A stretch of DNA of 64,000 bases from Bacteroidales bacterium (GTDB lineage Bacteria > Bacteroidota > Bacteroidia > Bacteroidales > F082), in NCBI GenBank assembly GCA_016285355.1, contig JAEEQP010000006.1, forward strand, positions 48,682 to 112,681, given 5' to 3'. The notes under the pieces were generated by a model, which saw only the letters and a list, made by a program, of their open reading frames with translations, was not told the origin of the DNA and ran no database searches. Position numbers and translations under genes: made by a program. This document shows positions 50,873 through 60,500 of the stretch, one piece after another. How positions within the stretch are numbered: position 1 is the first letter of the stretch; every line of letters starts with the position of its first letter.

Positions 50873-53824
50873 ATGCACAACGAGAAACAACAAGCGGCAG
50901 CCGCAGCAAAATTCGCTGAGCGATGGAAAGGCAAAGGCTATGAGAAAGGCGAATCCCAACTCTTTTGGACCGAATTACTGACCGATATCTACGGCATTGA
51001 GAACCCGAGCGAGTTCATCCGCTATGAGGAGCAAGTCAAGGTTGAAAAGACCAACTTTATCGACGGACATATCCCTTCGACCAGAGTTTTGATTGAGCAG
51101 AAGTCCATAAACAAAGATTTGCGCGCGCCTGTCCCTCAAAGCGATGGCGGAAAACTGACTCCCTACCAGCAGGCCAAACGCTATATAGCCAACATGCCGC
51201 TTTCGCAACACCCACGCTGGGTTGTAACTTGCAACTTCGCCGAGTTTTATGTTTATGACATGGAGTTTCCCAACGGCGAACCCGAGCATATCTACTTGAA
51301 AGACCTGGGCAAGGAGTATTACCGTTTGCAGTTTCTCGTCGATGCAAACAGTGAGCACATCACCAAGGAAATGCGCGTATCAATGCAAGCTGGTGAAATC
51401 GTTGGATGCATTTATGATGCCTTGCTGAGACAATATGGCGACAATACCGATGAAACCTTGCGCTGGCTCAATATCCTTTGCGTCCGCATCGTGTTTTGCC
51501 TTTATGCCGAGGACGCGCATATCTTCCGTCACGACCAATTCCATGATTTCCTCGCGGGATACAATGCCAACGATTTGCGCCAAGCCTTGCGCGACTTGTT
51601 CTTGGTGCTCAATACGCCTTTGGAAAAACGTAGCCGCTATCTGAAAGAAGACTTGAAGGCTTTCCCATACACCAATGGCGGATTGTTCGAAGAAGAAATC
51701 GAGATACCACAGTTCACTGAAGAAGTGAGACAAACCTTGTTGCAAAACGCCTCGTTGGACTTTGACTGGAGCGACATCTCTCCCACCATTTTCGGCGCAG
51801 TGTTTGAAAGCACCTTGAACCCCGAAACGCGCCGCAGCGGTGGAATGCACTACACTTCCATCGAGAACATCCACAAAGTGATTGACCCATTGTTCCTCAA
51901 CGACTTACGACAAGAACTTGACCTTGTTTTAGCTGAAAAAGTGGAAAAAATTCGTCAACGCAAACTCGACGAATACCAAGACAAACTTGCTTCGCTCACT
52001 TTCCTTGATCCCGCCTGTGGAAGCGGCAACTTCTTGACGGAAACCTACTTATCCTTGCGCCGTTTGGAAAACGAGGCCATTCGCGAACGCTACCACGGCC
52101 AAATGATGATGGGCGACTTCAAGAATCCTGTCAAGGTGAGCATCAACCAGTTTTACGGCATCGAAATCAACGATTTTGCCGTCACCGTGGCCACCACAGC
52201 ATTGTGGATTTCGGAGTCCCAAATGCTTGCTGAAACCGAGCGCATCATCCAGCACGACATCGACTTCCTACCTTTGAAGAGTTATGCCAACATTCGTGAG
52301 GGCAATGCTTTGCGCATGGATTGGTCGACATTGAAAGAAAATGTAAGCCAGCCTTATCTTTATACAAAGAAACTCAATGTCTTTGAGGTCGAAAAGATTT
52401 CAGATGATGTTGTGTCAGCGTCTTCCGAAGCACACGAGCCAGCGGCACAATATAATAAGGTGTACGATGAATTGACTGTGATTACGGAGAAAGTTGAGAA
52501 CAAGCAACTTCCATTGGAGCAAGACCAACAGCCTGTTGTTTATGATTACATTATGGGTAATCCGCCTTTCGTGGGGGCGAGGATGATGAGCAAAGAACAA
52601 AAGGATGATGTACTTATGTTGTTTGGCAACTTGAAGAATGTTGGCAACCTCGATTATGTGAGTTGTTGGTATAAGAAAGCCGCAGATTACATATTGGGCA
52701 AGCCTACCAAAGCTGCATTGGTTTCCACAAACAGCATTACTCAAGGCGCACAAGTTGCCATTCTTTGGAAAAACCTTTTTGCTCAAGGCATTCACATCGA
52801 CTTTGCATGGCGCACTTTCCGATGGGATTCGGAAAGCGAAAGCAAAGCACATGTACATTGCGTCATTGTCGGGTTTAGCGTGGATAATGCCGAAAAACCA
52901 AAGATGTTGTTTATTGATGATCAACAGCATATTGTGGCAAATAACATCAATGGCTATCTGTTAGATGCACCCAACGTTTTTATCGAAAGCCGTCCGAAAC
53001 CTTTATGCAATGTTCCTCCATTACTAACTGGAAGTCAAAGAATTGACAACGACGAGTTTATGTTCACTGACGAAGAAAAAGTAGTTTTTGTCAAAGAAGA
53101 ACCTCTTGCCGAAAAGTATTTCCGCCGTTGGTATGGTGCCGATGAGTTCCTATACAACCGCCCACGTTGGTGCTTGAATCTTGGTGATTGCTTGCCATCG
53201 GAATTACGAAAGATGAAAAAATGTATGGAAATTGTCGAAGCAGTGAAACAATATCGTCTCTCCAGCAAACGAGAAGCCACGGTGAAAGCAGCACTATATC
53301 CATCGCGCTTTGGCCTTGAAGTAATTCCCACAACCAACTTCATGATTATTCCTGTTGTTTCTTCGGAAAAGCGCACCTATATTCCAATTGGTTTCATGAC
53401 CCCCAACAATCTTTGCAGTAATCAAGTGAATCTCATCCCTGATTCTACTTTATATGAATTTGGTGTCCTGATGAGTTCTGTTCACATGGCATGGGTAAAA
53501 GCAGTTTGCGGACGGCTGAAATCTGATTTTCGTTATTCCAAAGACATCGTTTACAACAACTTCCCATGGCCTAATCCAACTGATGTTCAAAAAACAAAGA
53601 TTGAGAGCACTGCAAAGAAGATTCTGGAAGTACGTGCAAAATATCCTACAGAAACCCTGGCCGACCTTTATGACGACAGTGTTATGCTGCCCGACCTCCG
53701 CCAAGCCCACCAAGCTAACGACCGTGCCGTGATGGAGGCATACGGTTTCGACCCTAAGATGACAGAAAGCCAAATCGTGGCTGAATTGTTCAAAATGTAC
53801 AAAAATCTCATCGAGAAGCAATAA
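50873..53824 (+). CDS. MmeI-like (type IIL/IIG) restriction-modification enzyme
   Basis: 983 residues. The N-terminus has a PD-(D/E)xK nuclease site with Asp64 and Glu75-Gln-Lys77 (IDGHIPSTRVLIEQK); a helical connector follows; the N6-adenine methyltransferase core has LDPACGSGNFL (Asp379) for S-adenosylmethionine and NPPF (563-566) for catalysis; the C-terminal 300 residues are the target-recognition part and end LADLYDDSVMLPDLRQAHQ as in this family. One polypeptide should both methylate one strand of its site and cut at a distance. The recognition sequence cannot be read by eye. It has its own promoter. Confidence 0.93.
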   Translation: MHNEKQQAAAAAKFAERWKGKGYEKGESQLFWTELLTDIYGIENPSEFIRYEEQVKVEKTNFIDGHIPSTRVLIEQKSINKDLRAPVPQSDGGKLTPYQQAKRYIANMPLSQHPRWVVTCNFAEFYVYDMEFPNGEPEHIYLKDLGKEYYRLQFLVDANSEHITKEMRVSMQAGEIVGCIYDALLRQYGDNTDETLRWLNILCVRIVFCLYAEDAHIFRHDQFHDFLAGYNANDLRQALRDLFLVLNTPLEKRSRYLKEDLKAFPYTNGGLFEEEIEIPQFTEEVRQTLLQNASLDFDWSDISPTIFGAVFESTLNPETRRSGGMHYTSIENIHKVIDPLFLNDLRQELDLVLAEKVEKIRQRKLDEYQDKLASLTFLDPACGSGNFLTETYLSLRRLENEAIRERYHGQMMMGDFKNPVKVSINQFYGIEINDFAVTVATTALWISESQMLAETERIIQHDIDFLPLKSYANIREGNALRMDWSTLKENVSQPYLYTKKLNVFEVEKISDDVVSASSEAHEPAAQYNKVYDELTVITEKVENKQLPLEQDQQPVVYDYIMGNPPFVGARMMSKEQKDDVLMLFGNLKNVGNLDYVSCWYKKAADYILGKPTKAALVSTNSITQGAQVAILWKNLFAQGIHIDFAWRTFRWDSESESKAHVHCVIVGFSVDNAEKPKMLFIDDQQHIVANNINGYLLDAPNVFIESRPKPLCNVPPLLTGSQRIDNDEFMFTDEEKVVFVKEEPLAEKYFRRWYGADEFLYNRPRWCLNLGDCLPSELRKMKKCMEIVEAVKQYRLSSKREATVKAALYPSRFGLEVIPTTNFMIIPVVSSEKRTYIPIGFMTPNNLCSNQVNLIPDSTLYEFGVLMSSVHMAWVKAVCGRLKSDFRYSKDIVYNNFPWPNPTDVQKTKIESTAKKILEVRAKYPTETLADLYDDSVMLPDLRQAHQANDRAVMEAYGFDPKMTESQIVAELFKMYKNLIEKQ

Positions 53825-53863
53825 TTTCTTTTACCTGTACCGTGATTTGAAACAACCTGCTTG

Positions 53864-53871
53864 TAATTTTG
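53864..53871 (+). promoter_or_regulatory. -7 box of the small gene at 53900
   Basis: TAATTTTG, 28 bases before ATG 53900; weak -33. Confidence 0.45.
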
Positions 53872-53899
53872 CAGGCTGAAACAATATTACCATTATCAA

Positions 53900-54145
53900 A
53901 TGAAGAAAAAAAGAAAGATTGAACTTGACTTTGTCACCATCCTCCACCTTGCAGAGATTTATCAAGAGCAATATTTGGAAATGGGGCTTTGCCTTTCTCC
54001 AGAGCAGAACGATGCTTCTTTTCATGATTTTGTAGCCCAATACTATTCGGCACTTGTTTGGGATACAGGCGAATCACCTAAACTCAACCCTAATGCTCCC
54101 TTATACTATTCCGAAGTTACAGTTCCATATAGTGATTCATGGTGA
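53900..54145 (+). CDS. Small protein of unknown function next to the restriction-modification gene
   Basis: 81 residues, basic start MKKKRKIELDFVTILHLAEIY and Tyr-rich end. Not recognised. A promoter box precedes it, and coding looks plausible but is not certain. Its place after a restriction-modification gene might suggest a control or anti-restriction role; there is no sequence support for that. Confidence 0.5.
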   Translation: MKKKRKIELDFVTILHLAEIYQEQYLEMGLCLSPEQNDASFHDFVAQYYSALVWDTGESPKLNPNAPLYYSEVTVPYSDSW

Positions 54146-54289
54146 TTCGTACCATATAAACTTCAAAAGCTGCCTGCTTGACTGTTCAGAACGAATCAAC
54201 AAAGTGGCTGAATCATTATAGTCTTTTTGTGTGTCAGGAAAGAGTATTTGATTTCGGCTGTTGAGTATTGAATTGCCTTTTAAAACCTA

Positions 54290-57200
54290 TCATCCTATTG
54301 GCCCATCAACTTCAATTTCCGTTTCAGAAAGATAAACCAAAAACGACCGAATCTCCTTGTCAGTCATTTCACGCAAGGCATTGGCATAAAGATGGACTTG
54401 GTTCTTATGCTCTTCATTCTTTTTACCAGTCTTGTAATCAAGAAGACAAATAACATCTGGAAGCTCTGCAAAGCGGTCAAGGCGGAGAATCTTACCTTGG
54501 TAAAGGATTTCACATTCCGTTTTCACTTTGGCCCCAGGGCTGAATGCTGCGGCAATCTGTGGATGCTGGGTCATCTGCATGAACTTTTCGCGAATCCAAT
54601 CTGCTGTTTCTAAATCAATTGTAGCAGTAGAAAGATAAGGCAACAACACCGACTGCATCTCATTGGAAGTGCGGATCTTCGCCAAAATCTGATGCACCAA
54701 TTCACCCCATTCTCGTGGCAACAGCTTGTCGCTCTTGGATTGCCAAACCATGGTCGGATTGGGGTCGACACTGATTTTCTGGAACCAATCCGTTGACACC
54801 GACTCCGTCAGCGTTTCGGTAACCTCATTTTCGGTTTTCTCCTTCGGATTCCTAAAACCGTCATCTCCAAAACGATAGACCAACGCCTCATTTCCTGGCA
54901 TTTGAAGGTTTTCCTTATCGGCAAGGAAATCGCGGATGATATTGGGTTTGTCAGCCTTGCCTTGCTTGGCGATGACATACAGTCGTTGCACGGCACGAGT
55001 GAAGGCGACATAGAGCAAATTAAGGTTGTCCAAACGGTTGCTCTCTTTCTCTTTATCCACCTTTTCCAAGGCCTTTTCGCCCATATTCGTCGCGTTCTTG
55101 TCCAACTTGAACAGCACCTTTTCTAAATTGGGAATGGCCTCGAAGTCCAAATCCTCAGGACGCAGCCATTCCTCAGCCGCCTTGCTGGCATTCAGTTTCT
55201 CGTCCAAATCGATGATGGCCTCAGGATAGATGACCACAGGAAACTCCAAGCCCTTCGACTTGTGTATCGTCATGATTTTCACCGCATTGCCACTCACCGA
55301 CATCACAGCGAGTTTGTCCTGCTTCTTGTCCCAATACGAAAGGAAGTCAGCGATGCCCTCTTTTATCCCCGATTGCATTTTGAAGACCTCTTCCATGAAA
55401 TAGTTCAAGAACGTGTCGCGGATGGTGTCGAAATGGAAGATGCGCAACAAGTTGGCACAGAGGTCATAGAGACAGGTCGCTTTGGAAAGTGCCCCTTGTA
55501 GCAAGCCAAACTCGCCCAAACCCATCACAGGTTCAATCGCCGTCTCACCTTTGGCAATGGCTTTCACTTCGCCGAAAAGCTGGCTGACATCACCATCAAA
55601 ATCAGGTTCTTGCGTCAGTTTCCAGTAAAACAAAACGTTGGCGACATTGGTTTCGTTGTCGCCGTAGAGCAAATAACGCAAGGTGTTCACCATCAACTGC
55701 ACCTTGTCGGATGACTTGAGTAAAATCGAGTCTTGCGAGATAACAGGAATCCCCTTGTCGTTCAAGTAGTTGGCCATTTCTGAACCATAATCCGACTTGC
55801 GGGTGAGCAAAGCGATGTCGGCATATTGATAGCCTTTTGTTTCGGTGAGGTCATGGATGATAGCCTCTACCCTATCGAAGCAATATTCAGGCTGATTTTC
55901 AGCATCATAAAGCTCTACCTGCACCAATCCCTCTTCATTTTTGGCCTTTTTTTGGTAAATGCTTACGCCCTCGTTCGTACCCGGTTTTTCAGCTACGTAT
56001 ACCTTTTGCAATTCAGGAGAAAGCTGTTGATACGCCGCCTCAAAAAAGGCATTGTTGAAGTCGACCACATTCGCAAACGAGCGGTAGTTGGTGTCCAAGT
56101 TCTTGAAAGCGAAGTTGTTCCTCAGATTGTTCTGATATTGCTCAAACGCTGATTGACGCTCGTCTTGTGGTAAGGCATAAATGTCAGGCAAATTGACAAT
56201 CTGCTCCACCTCGCCGCTGCGGAAACGATAGATGGACTGCTTGCCGTCGCCCACCACCATGCTCATGTTACCCGCTGACAAGCCATTGTCAATCAGCGGC
56301 AAAAGGTTCTGCCATTGCAGCACGGAAGTATCCTGAAACTCATCCACAAACACATGGCGGAAATGTTCTCCAATACGCTCATACACAAAAGGAACCGAAA
56401 AGTCGCCCATCACGGTATTGAGCAATTTATTGAACTCCGAGATATGAACCACTTCGTCCTCGTTGGCCAAAGCATCAAACTCCATTCGAATCTGCGTCCT
56501 TAACGCATAAAGATACAACAAATCACGCTGAGTCTTATAAAACAAGAACTTGCCTAATTCCTCTTCAACAAAAGCTTTCAATTTCTCCAACACAGGAAGT
56601 AAAACCGAATTAATCTCCTCAACCTGTGCCTTACCTAACTGTTTCTCAGCCTCTTTGGAGAAACAACTGTGCTTTTCAATCACTGAATTGAATCGGGCAG
56701 TAGGTTGTTCGTAGGTCTTTTTCGAGAGTTTCCTGATATACAAAATGAAGCCGTTTTTTCCGTAAGAATACAGCTCGTCCCTGAGGCCAAATCTCTTTTC
56801 GATGGCTTCAAAGTTATCCAAAAGAGACTTCAAACCTTGTTCAAAACCATACACCTTACCATTCAGAAATTCAAGCGTTTGCTTGTATTGAACTGGGTTC
56901 TTGATGTTGTTGTTCTCATCCTTTTGGTAGGCCTTTTCTGTCATCAGCTTAGCAATAAACTCGGAGAGTTGAGTTTCGATGGCCGTGGAGCGTTGGTTAT
57001 CGAATTGATTGTTGCTGAAATCGATGAGCAAGCGGGTAAGGAAATCGTCTTTGTCACTGATTCTCAGGCCCAGATTCTCGGTTATCGTGTCGGCCATTTC
57101 CTCCGTGTCAATGCTGACAGTGTATTGGTTGGGCAGCCCCAAGTCGTGCGCAAAGCTTCGGGAGAGTTTTTGCACAAAGGCATCGATAGTGCTCACACAA

Positions 57201-57532
57201 AAACTGCTATAATCGTGCATGATACGCGTCATCAGACGTTGCGCGTTGTGTTTCAGTTCTTCATCGCTGATTCCCAATTCTTCCATCAAAATGGCCTCCA
57301 TCGATTTCGGGTCAAGTTCTTTGCTGTCAATGATTTCGCAAAGCGTCTTCACGATTTTGGCCTTCATCTCGTTGGCAGCGGCATTGGTAAATGTGATGGC
57401 AAGGATGTTCCTGAAATTGGCGACCGCGCCCTCGTTTTTAAGGCACAGTTTCAAGTATTCCTTAATGAGCGTAAAAGTCTTTCCAGCACCAGCCGAGGCC
57501 TGAAAGACTTTGAAATTGTCGGCGTTTTGCAT
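54290..57532 (-). CDS. AddA-like UvrD-family helicase-nuclease
   Basis: 1,080 residues. Walker A is ASAGAGKTFTL (about 13-23), motif II VFVDEFQDTS, and later motifs include DTNYRSFANVV, MTIHKSKGLEFPVV and NLLYVAFTRAVQRLYV of superfamily 1 helicases. The C-terminal end is a RecB-type nuclease with LRLDRFAELPDVICLLDYKTGK. It processes double-strand ends for recombination. A partner AddB-type subunit is not adjacent; only TamB is, three bases upstream and on the same strand. Confidence 0.93.
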   Translation of the reverse strand: MQNADNFKVFQASAGAGKTFTLIKEYLKLCLKNEGAVANFRNILAITFTNAAANEMKAKIVKTLCEIIDSKELDPKSMEAILMEELGISDEELKHNAQRLMTRIMHDYSSFCVSTIDAFVQKLSRSFAHDLGLPNQYTVSIDTEEMADTITENLGLRISDKDDFLTRLLIDFSNNQFDNQRSTAIETQLSEFIAKLMTEKAYQKDENNNIKNPVQYKQTLEFLNGKVYGFEQGLKSLLDNFEAIEKRFGLRDELYSYGKNGFILYIRKLSKKTYEQPTARFNSVIEKHSCFSKEAEKQLGKAQVEEINSVLLPVLEKLKAFVEEELGKFLFYKTQRDLLYLYALRTQIRMEFDALANEDEVVHISEFNKLLNTVMGDFSVPFVYERIGEHFRHVFVDEFQDTSVLQWQNLLPLIDNGLSAGNMSMVVGDGKQSIYRFRSGEVEQIVNLPDIYALPQDERQSAFEQYQNNLRNNFAFKNLDTNYRSFANVVDFNNAFFEAAYQQLSPELQKVYVAEKPGTNEGVSIYQKKAKNEEGLVQVELYDAENQPEYCFDRVEAIIHDLTETKGYQYADIALLTRKSDYGSEMANYLNDKGIPVISQDSILLKSSDKVQLMVNTLRYLLYGDNETNVANVLFYWKLTQEPDFDGDVSQLFGEVKAIAKGETAIEPVMGLGEFGLLQGALSKATCLYDLCANLLRIFHFDTIRDTFLNYFMEEVFKMQSGIKEGIADFLSYWDKKQDKLAVMSVSGNAVKIMTIHKSKGLEFPVVIYPEAIIDLDEKLNASKAAEEWLRPEDLDFEAIPNLEKVLFKLDKNATNMGEKALEKVDKEKESNRLDNLNLLYVAFTRAVQRLYVIAKQGKADKPNIIRDFLADKENLQMPGNEALVYRFGDDGFRNPKEKTENEVTETLTESVSTDWFQKISVDPNPTMVWQSKSDKLLPREWGELVHQILAKIRTSNEMQSVLLPYLSTATIDLETADWIREKFMQMTQHPQIAAAFSPGAKVKTECEILYQGKILRLDRFAELPDVICLLDYKTGKKNEEHKNQVHLYANALREMTDKEIRSFLVYLSETEIEVDGPIG

Positions 57533-57535
57533 GGC

Positions 57536-60500
57536 TTATTCGTTTTCCTTTTTCGTGGGCTTATTCAATAGCGGTTGATTGGGGCTTGGAATCGAAAGCG
57601 TCTTTCGTTTGAAGATGTCGCGGAATTTGTCGAAAGACTTGCTAAAGGTAAGACCTAAGCCCTGCGTATAAGGTGACCGCTTGTCGAAACTGAAACTGTT
57701 GAAATTCGAGTTGTAGTTGGAGTGATTGTAGAAATGGCCTTGCAACCGTCCATCTTCGGTCAACTTGTAATACATATCGAATTCACCCACGATATTGGAG
57801 GCGCTACCTGCACCCGAATTGCTCGACATGACACCCACATTGGTCTCGATGGTGAGGCGGTTCTGAAAGAGGTGAGTACGCAAGGCAAACTGATATTCAT
57901 CGTAAGTATCTTCATTCCCTGCACGATAGCTAACACCCAAATTGATATTGTCTGTAATGTCTACTTGCATACTTGGTAAAAGGATGTTTGTCAAGTTTAT
58001 GGCATCGCTTCTTCCAGTGCCTCCAGCATAAGCGAACTGTCCAAGAACCAGCAACGACACGGCTTGTTGGGTCATCACAGCCTGGTTAGTGGTGTCAACG
58101 AGGGAATACACGGTCTGGGTAATATCCTCCGTCGCATTCGGCAGGTTCATGCCAAAGGTGATGGTCGGGTTAAGCAACGCGCCTTTCAGATGGATCAGAC
58201 ATTCCACATTCACATTGCTGCTGACGGAAGTCGAGTCTACCTGCACGCCCAATCCCGAAAGCGGAGCTTTGATGGAATAGGCACCTGTGGCATTGATGCG
58301 TCCGTCGGTGGGACTGCCCGACCAAGTAAGTGTACCGCCTTCCTTTAGCGTAAACATGCGCGAGATGATGTTGTACAACGTCATCTGGAAACGTCCTGTC
58401 TTGATGGTATAGTCACCGAACATGGTAAACGGTTCGCTGGTGGCCGTATTCATTTTCATACGGCCGTTGCCCGTAGCATCGATGGTGCCGATATTTCCGG
58501 GGAGGAAAATCTTCAGAGAAGCATCGTCGGTGGCGTTGATGTCGAGGCTTAGGCTGAATTTGCCCTTGGTTTTCTCCTTTTTCGCTTTTACAGGCACGAC
58601 AATTTCTTCTTCCTCCTCCACTTCCTCTTCCTTGGTAACGAAGACAATAAAGTCGTTGTCCTTGACCGTGGATGTCTGGTTCAGTGGGATGGTGAAGTTA
58701 GTTCCTTTTCGTGTTATGGCTTTGATGTCGAGTTTGATGTCCTTGAAAGGCCCTTCCACAGTAACCAAGCCGTTGGCAACGGTGGTACCATAGAAAGTCT
58801 CGTTGTCCTTGCTAGAAGTTGCCATGACGAGGAATTCCCTTGGACGCATTCTCAAATCCAAATAAAAGTCCTTCAGATAGTTGTGCTTGATTTGACCCTC
58901 CACAACGGCTTTATTGCCCAAGGTGTCGGTAAGAATCATGTCTTCGAACCAAATACGTTGATTGTCAATCAGAACAGTTGGACTGAAGGTGTAGAAAGTA
59001 TTCAGGTATGCGATTTTGCAACCACCGTCGTTGAGTTTCAACCTTCCATTGATGTCAGGGCTGTCAAGAGAGCCTTTGACAGTAATCAGGCCATTGCCGA
59101 AGCCTTGCATCCGCGACACTACACCTGCCAGGAACGGATTTAATATCGCCAACCGCAGTGAATCCATCTCAACCGTGAAATCCAGATTGTCCTTTTTCCT
59201 CGCGGTGTAATACGAGCCGAAGACATTCAAGGTCTGCTTGCCCAAATCGAGGATGTTCACATTCAAGTCGATGGATTTTTCATCATTGTTCCAAGCACTT
59301 TCTATCGCTGCGTCACCAATGGTATCGCTATCTATCCCCAAATTTCTGATGACCAAATCGGCTAAAACCATAGGCTTTTCTTTCAAACCACTGAGCATAG
59401 CATCGCCCGTGATGAATCCATCGAGATCGAAACCTTTGTCTATAGTCAGGATATCAATGTTGGAAATGTCGAAACTGCGAAGCTGTACCGAAAGGGTATC
59501 CCCGGCCCTCATGGGCACAAAGCCATCGGCTCGGATAGACTGCTTGTTGTGCTCGAACATCAGGTTGGAAATGTTGATTTCGTCGCCGTTAATGTCGATG
59601 AAATTGCTTGGCGAAACAGTCCAAAGTGAGTCGTTGATACGGATGTCAGCCTGCATGATGGAGAAAATACCACCTTGATTATGCGGATGGAAATAGGTCT
59701 CTACCAACGCCTTATTAATATCCTTTTCCAAAACGTCGTCCCAAACAAGGCGGCCAAAAATGGTGTCGTTAGTCATTCGGGTGGAAATGCCGAAGTTTTC
59801 TAACTTGATTTCCAAGGTGTCTGTGGGGGAAATATTGCTGTATTTGATTTCGTTCAATTTCAATGAAGTAAAGGCCACGTTCCTGAAATTCGTGTTCTTG
59901 AGCTCCAAATCAATGAAATTCAACTGTCCGACCTGAACATTGTTTGAACGGAGCGTGAAATTGAGTGAATTGGTGCGTGAGGTGAACGTGCCGTTCAGCG
60001 TGGTGTTCTTCGCAATCTTTACAGAAGGCATCAGCAAACGGCTTATGGTTTTGGTGTCTTTCAGAGCAAGTTGCACTGTGAAATCCTGATTCACATCATT
60101 TTTCAGTCTGTACTTCTCGAAAGCTTCACGGTTATCTTCCCAAATCGGGAAATGTACGAAGGAATCGACGTATTCGTTGAGGGTCATCATCAGGCTGGCG
60201 AAATTGATTTGCCCCGCCATTATGAAATCGAAAAAGTCGCAATTGAGGTTGATGCGGCGTTGCATCAGGATATCGTTCGTGATGGAAGCATCGAATTTTT
60301 TCATAAAATACTGGCCACGACTGTCGATATACAAGGTACTGTCGATATGCACCTCACCTTCAAGGTCGTCGAGGTCGAAACCATCAAGGTTCACGTACAT
60401 TTTGGTACTGATCCTTGAAATAGAATCCTCTTTGAGCAGATGCAACGCATGGAGGTCGGCATCGTAAATAACCACATCGAAATCCGATTGGGGATGTTTT

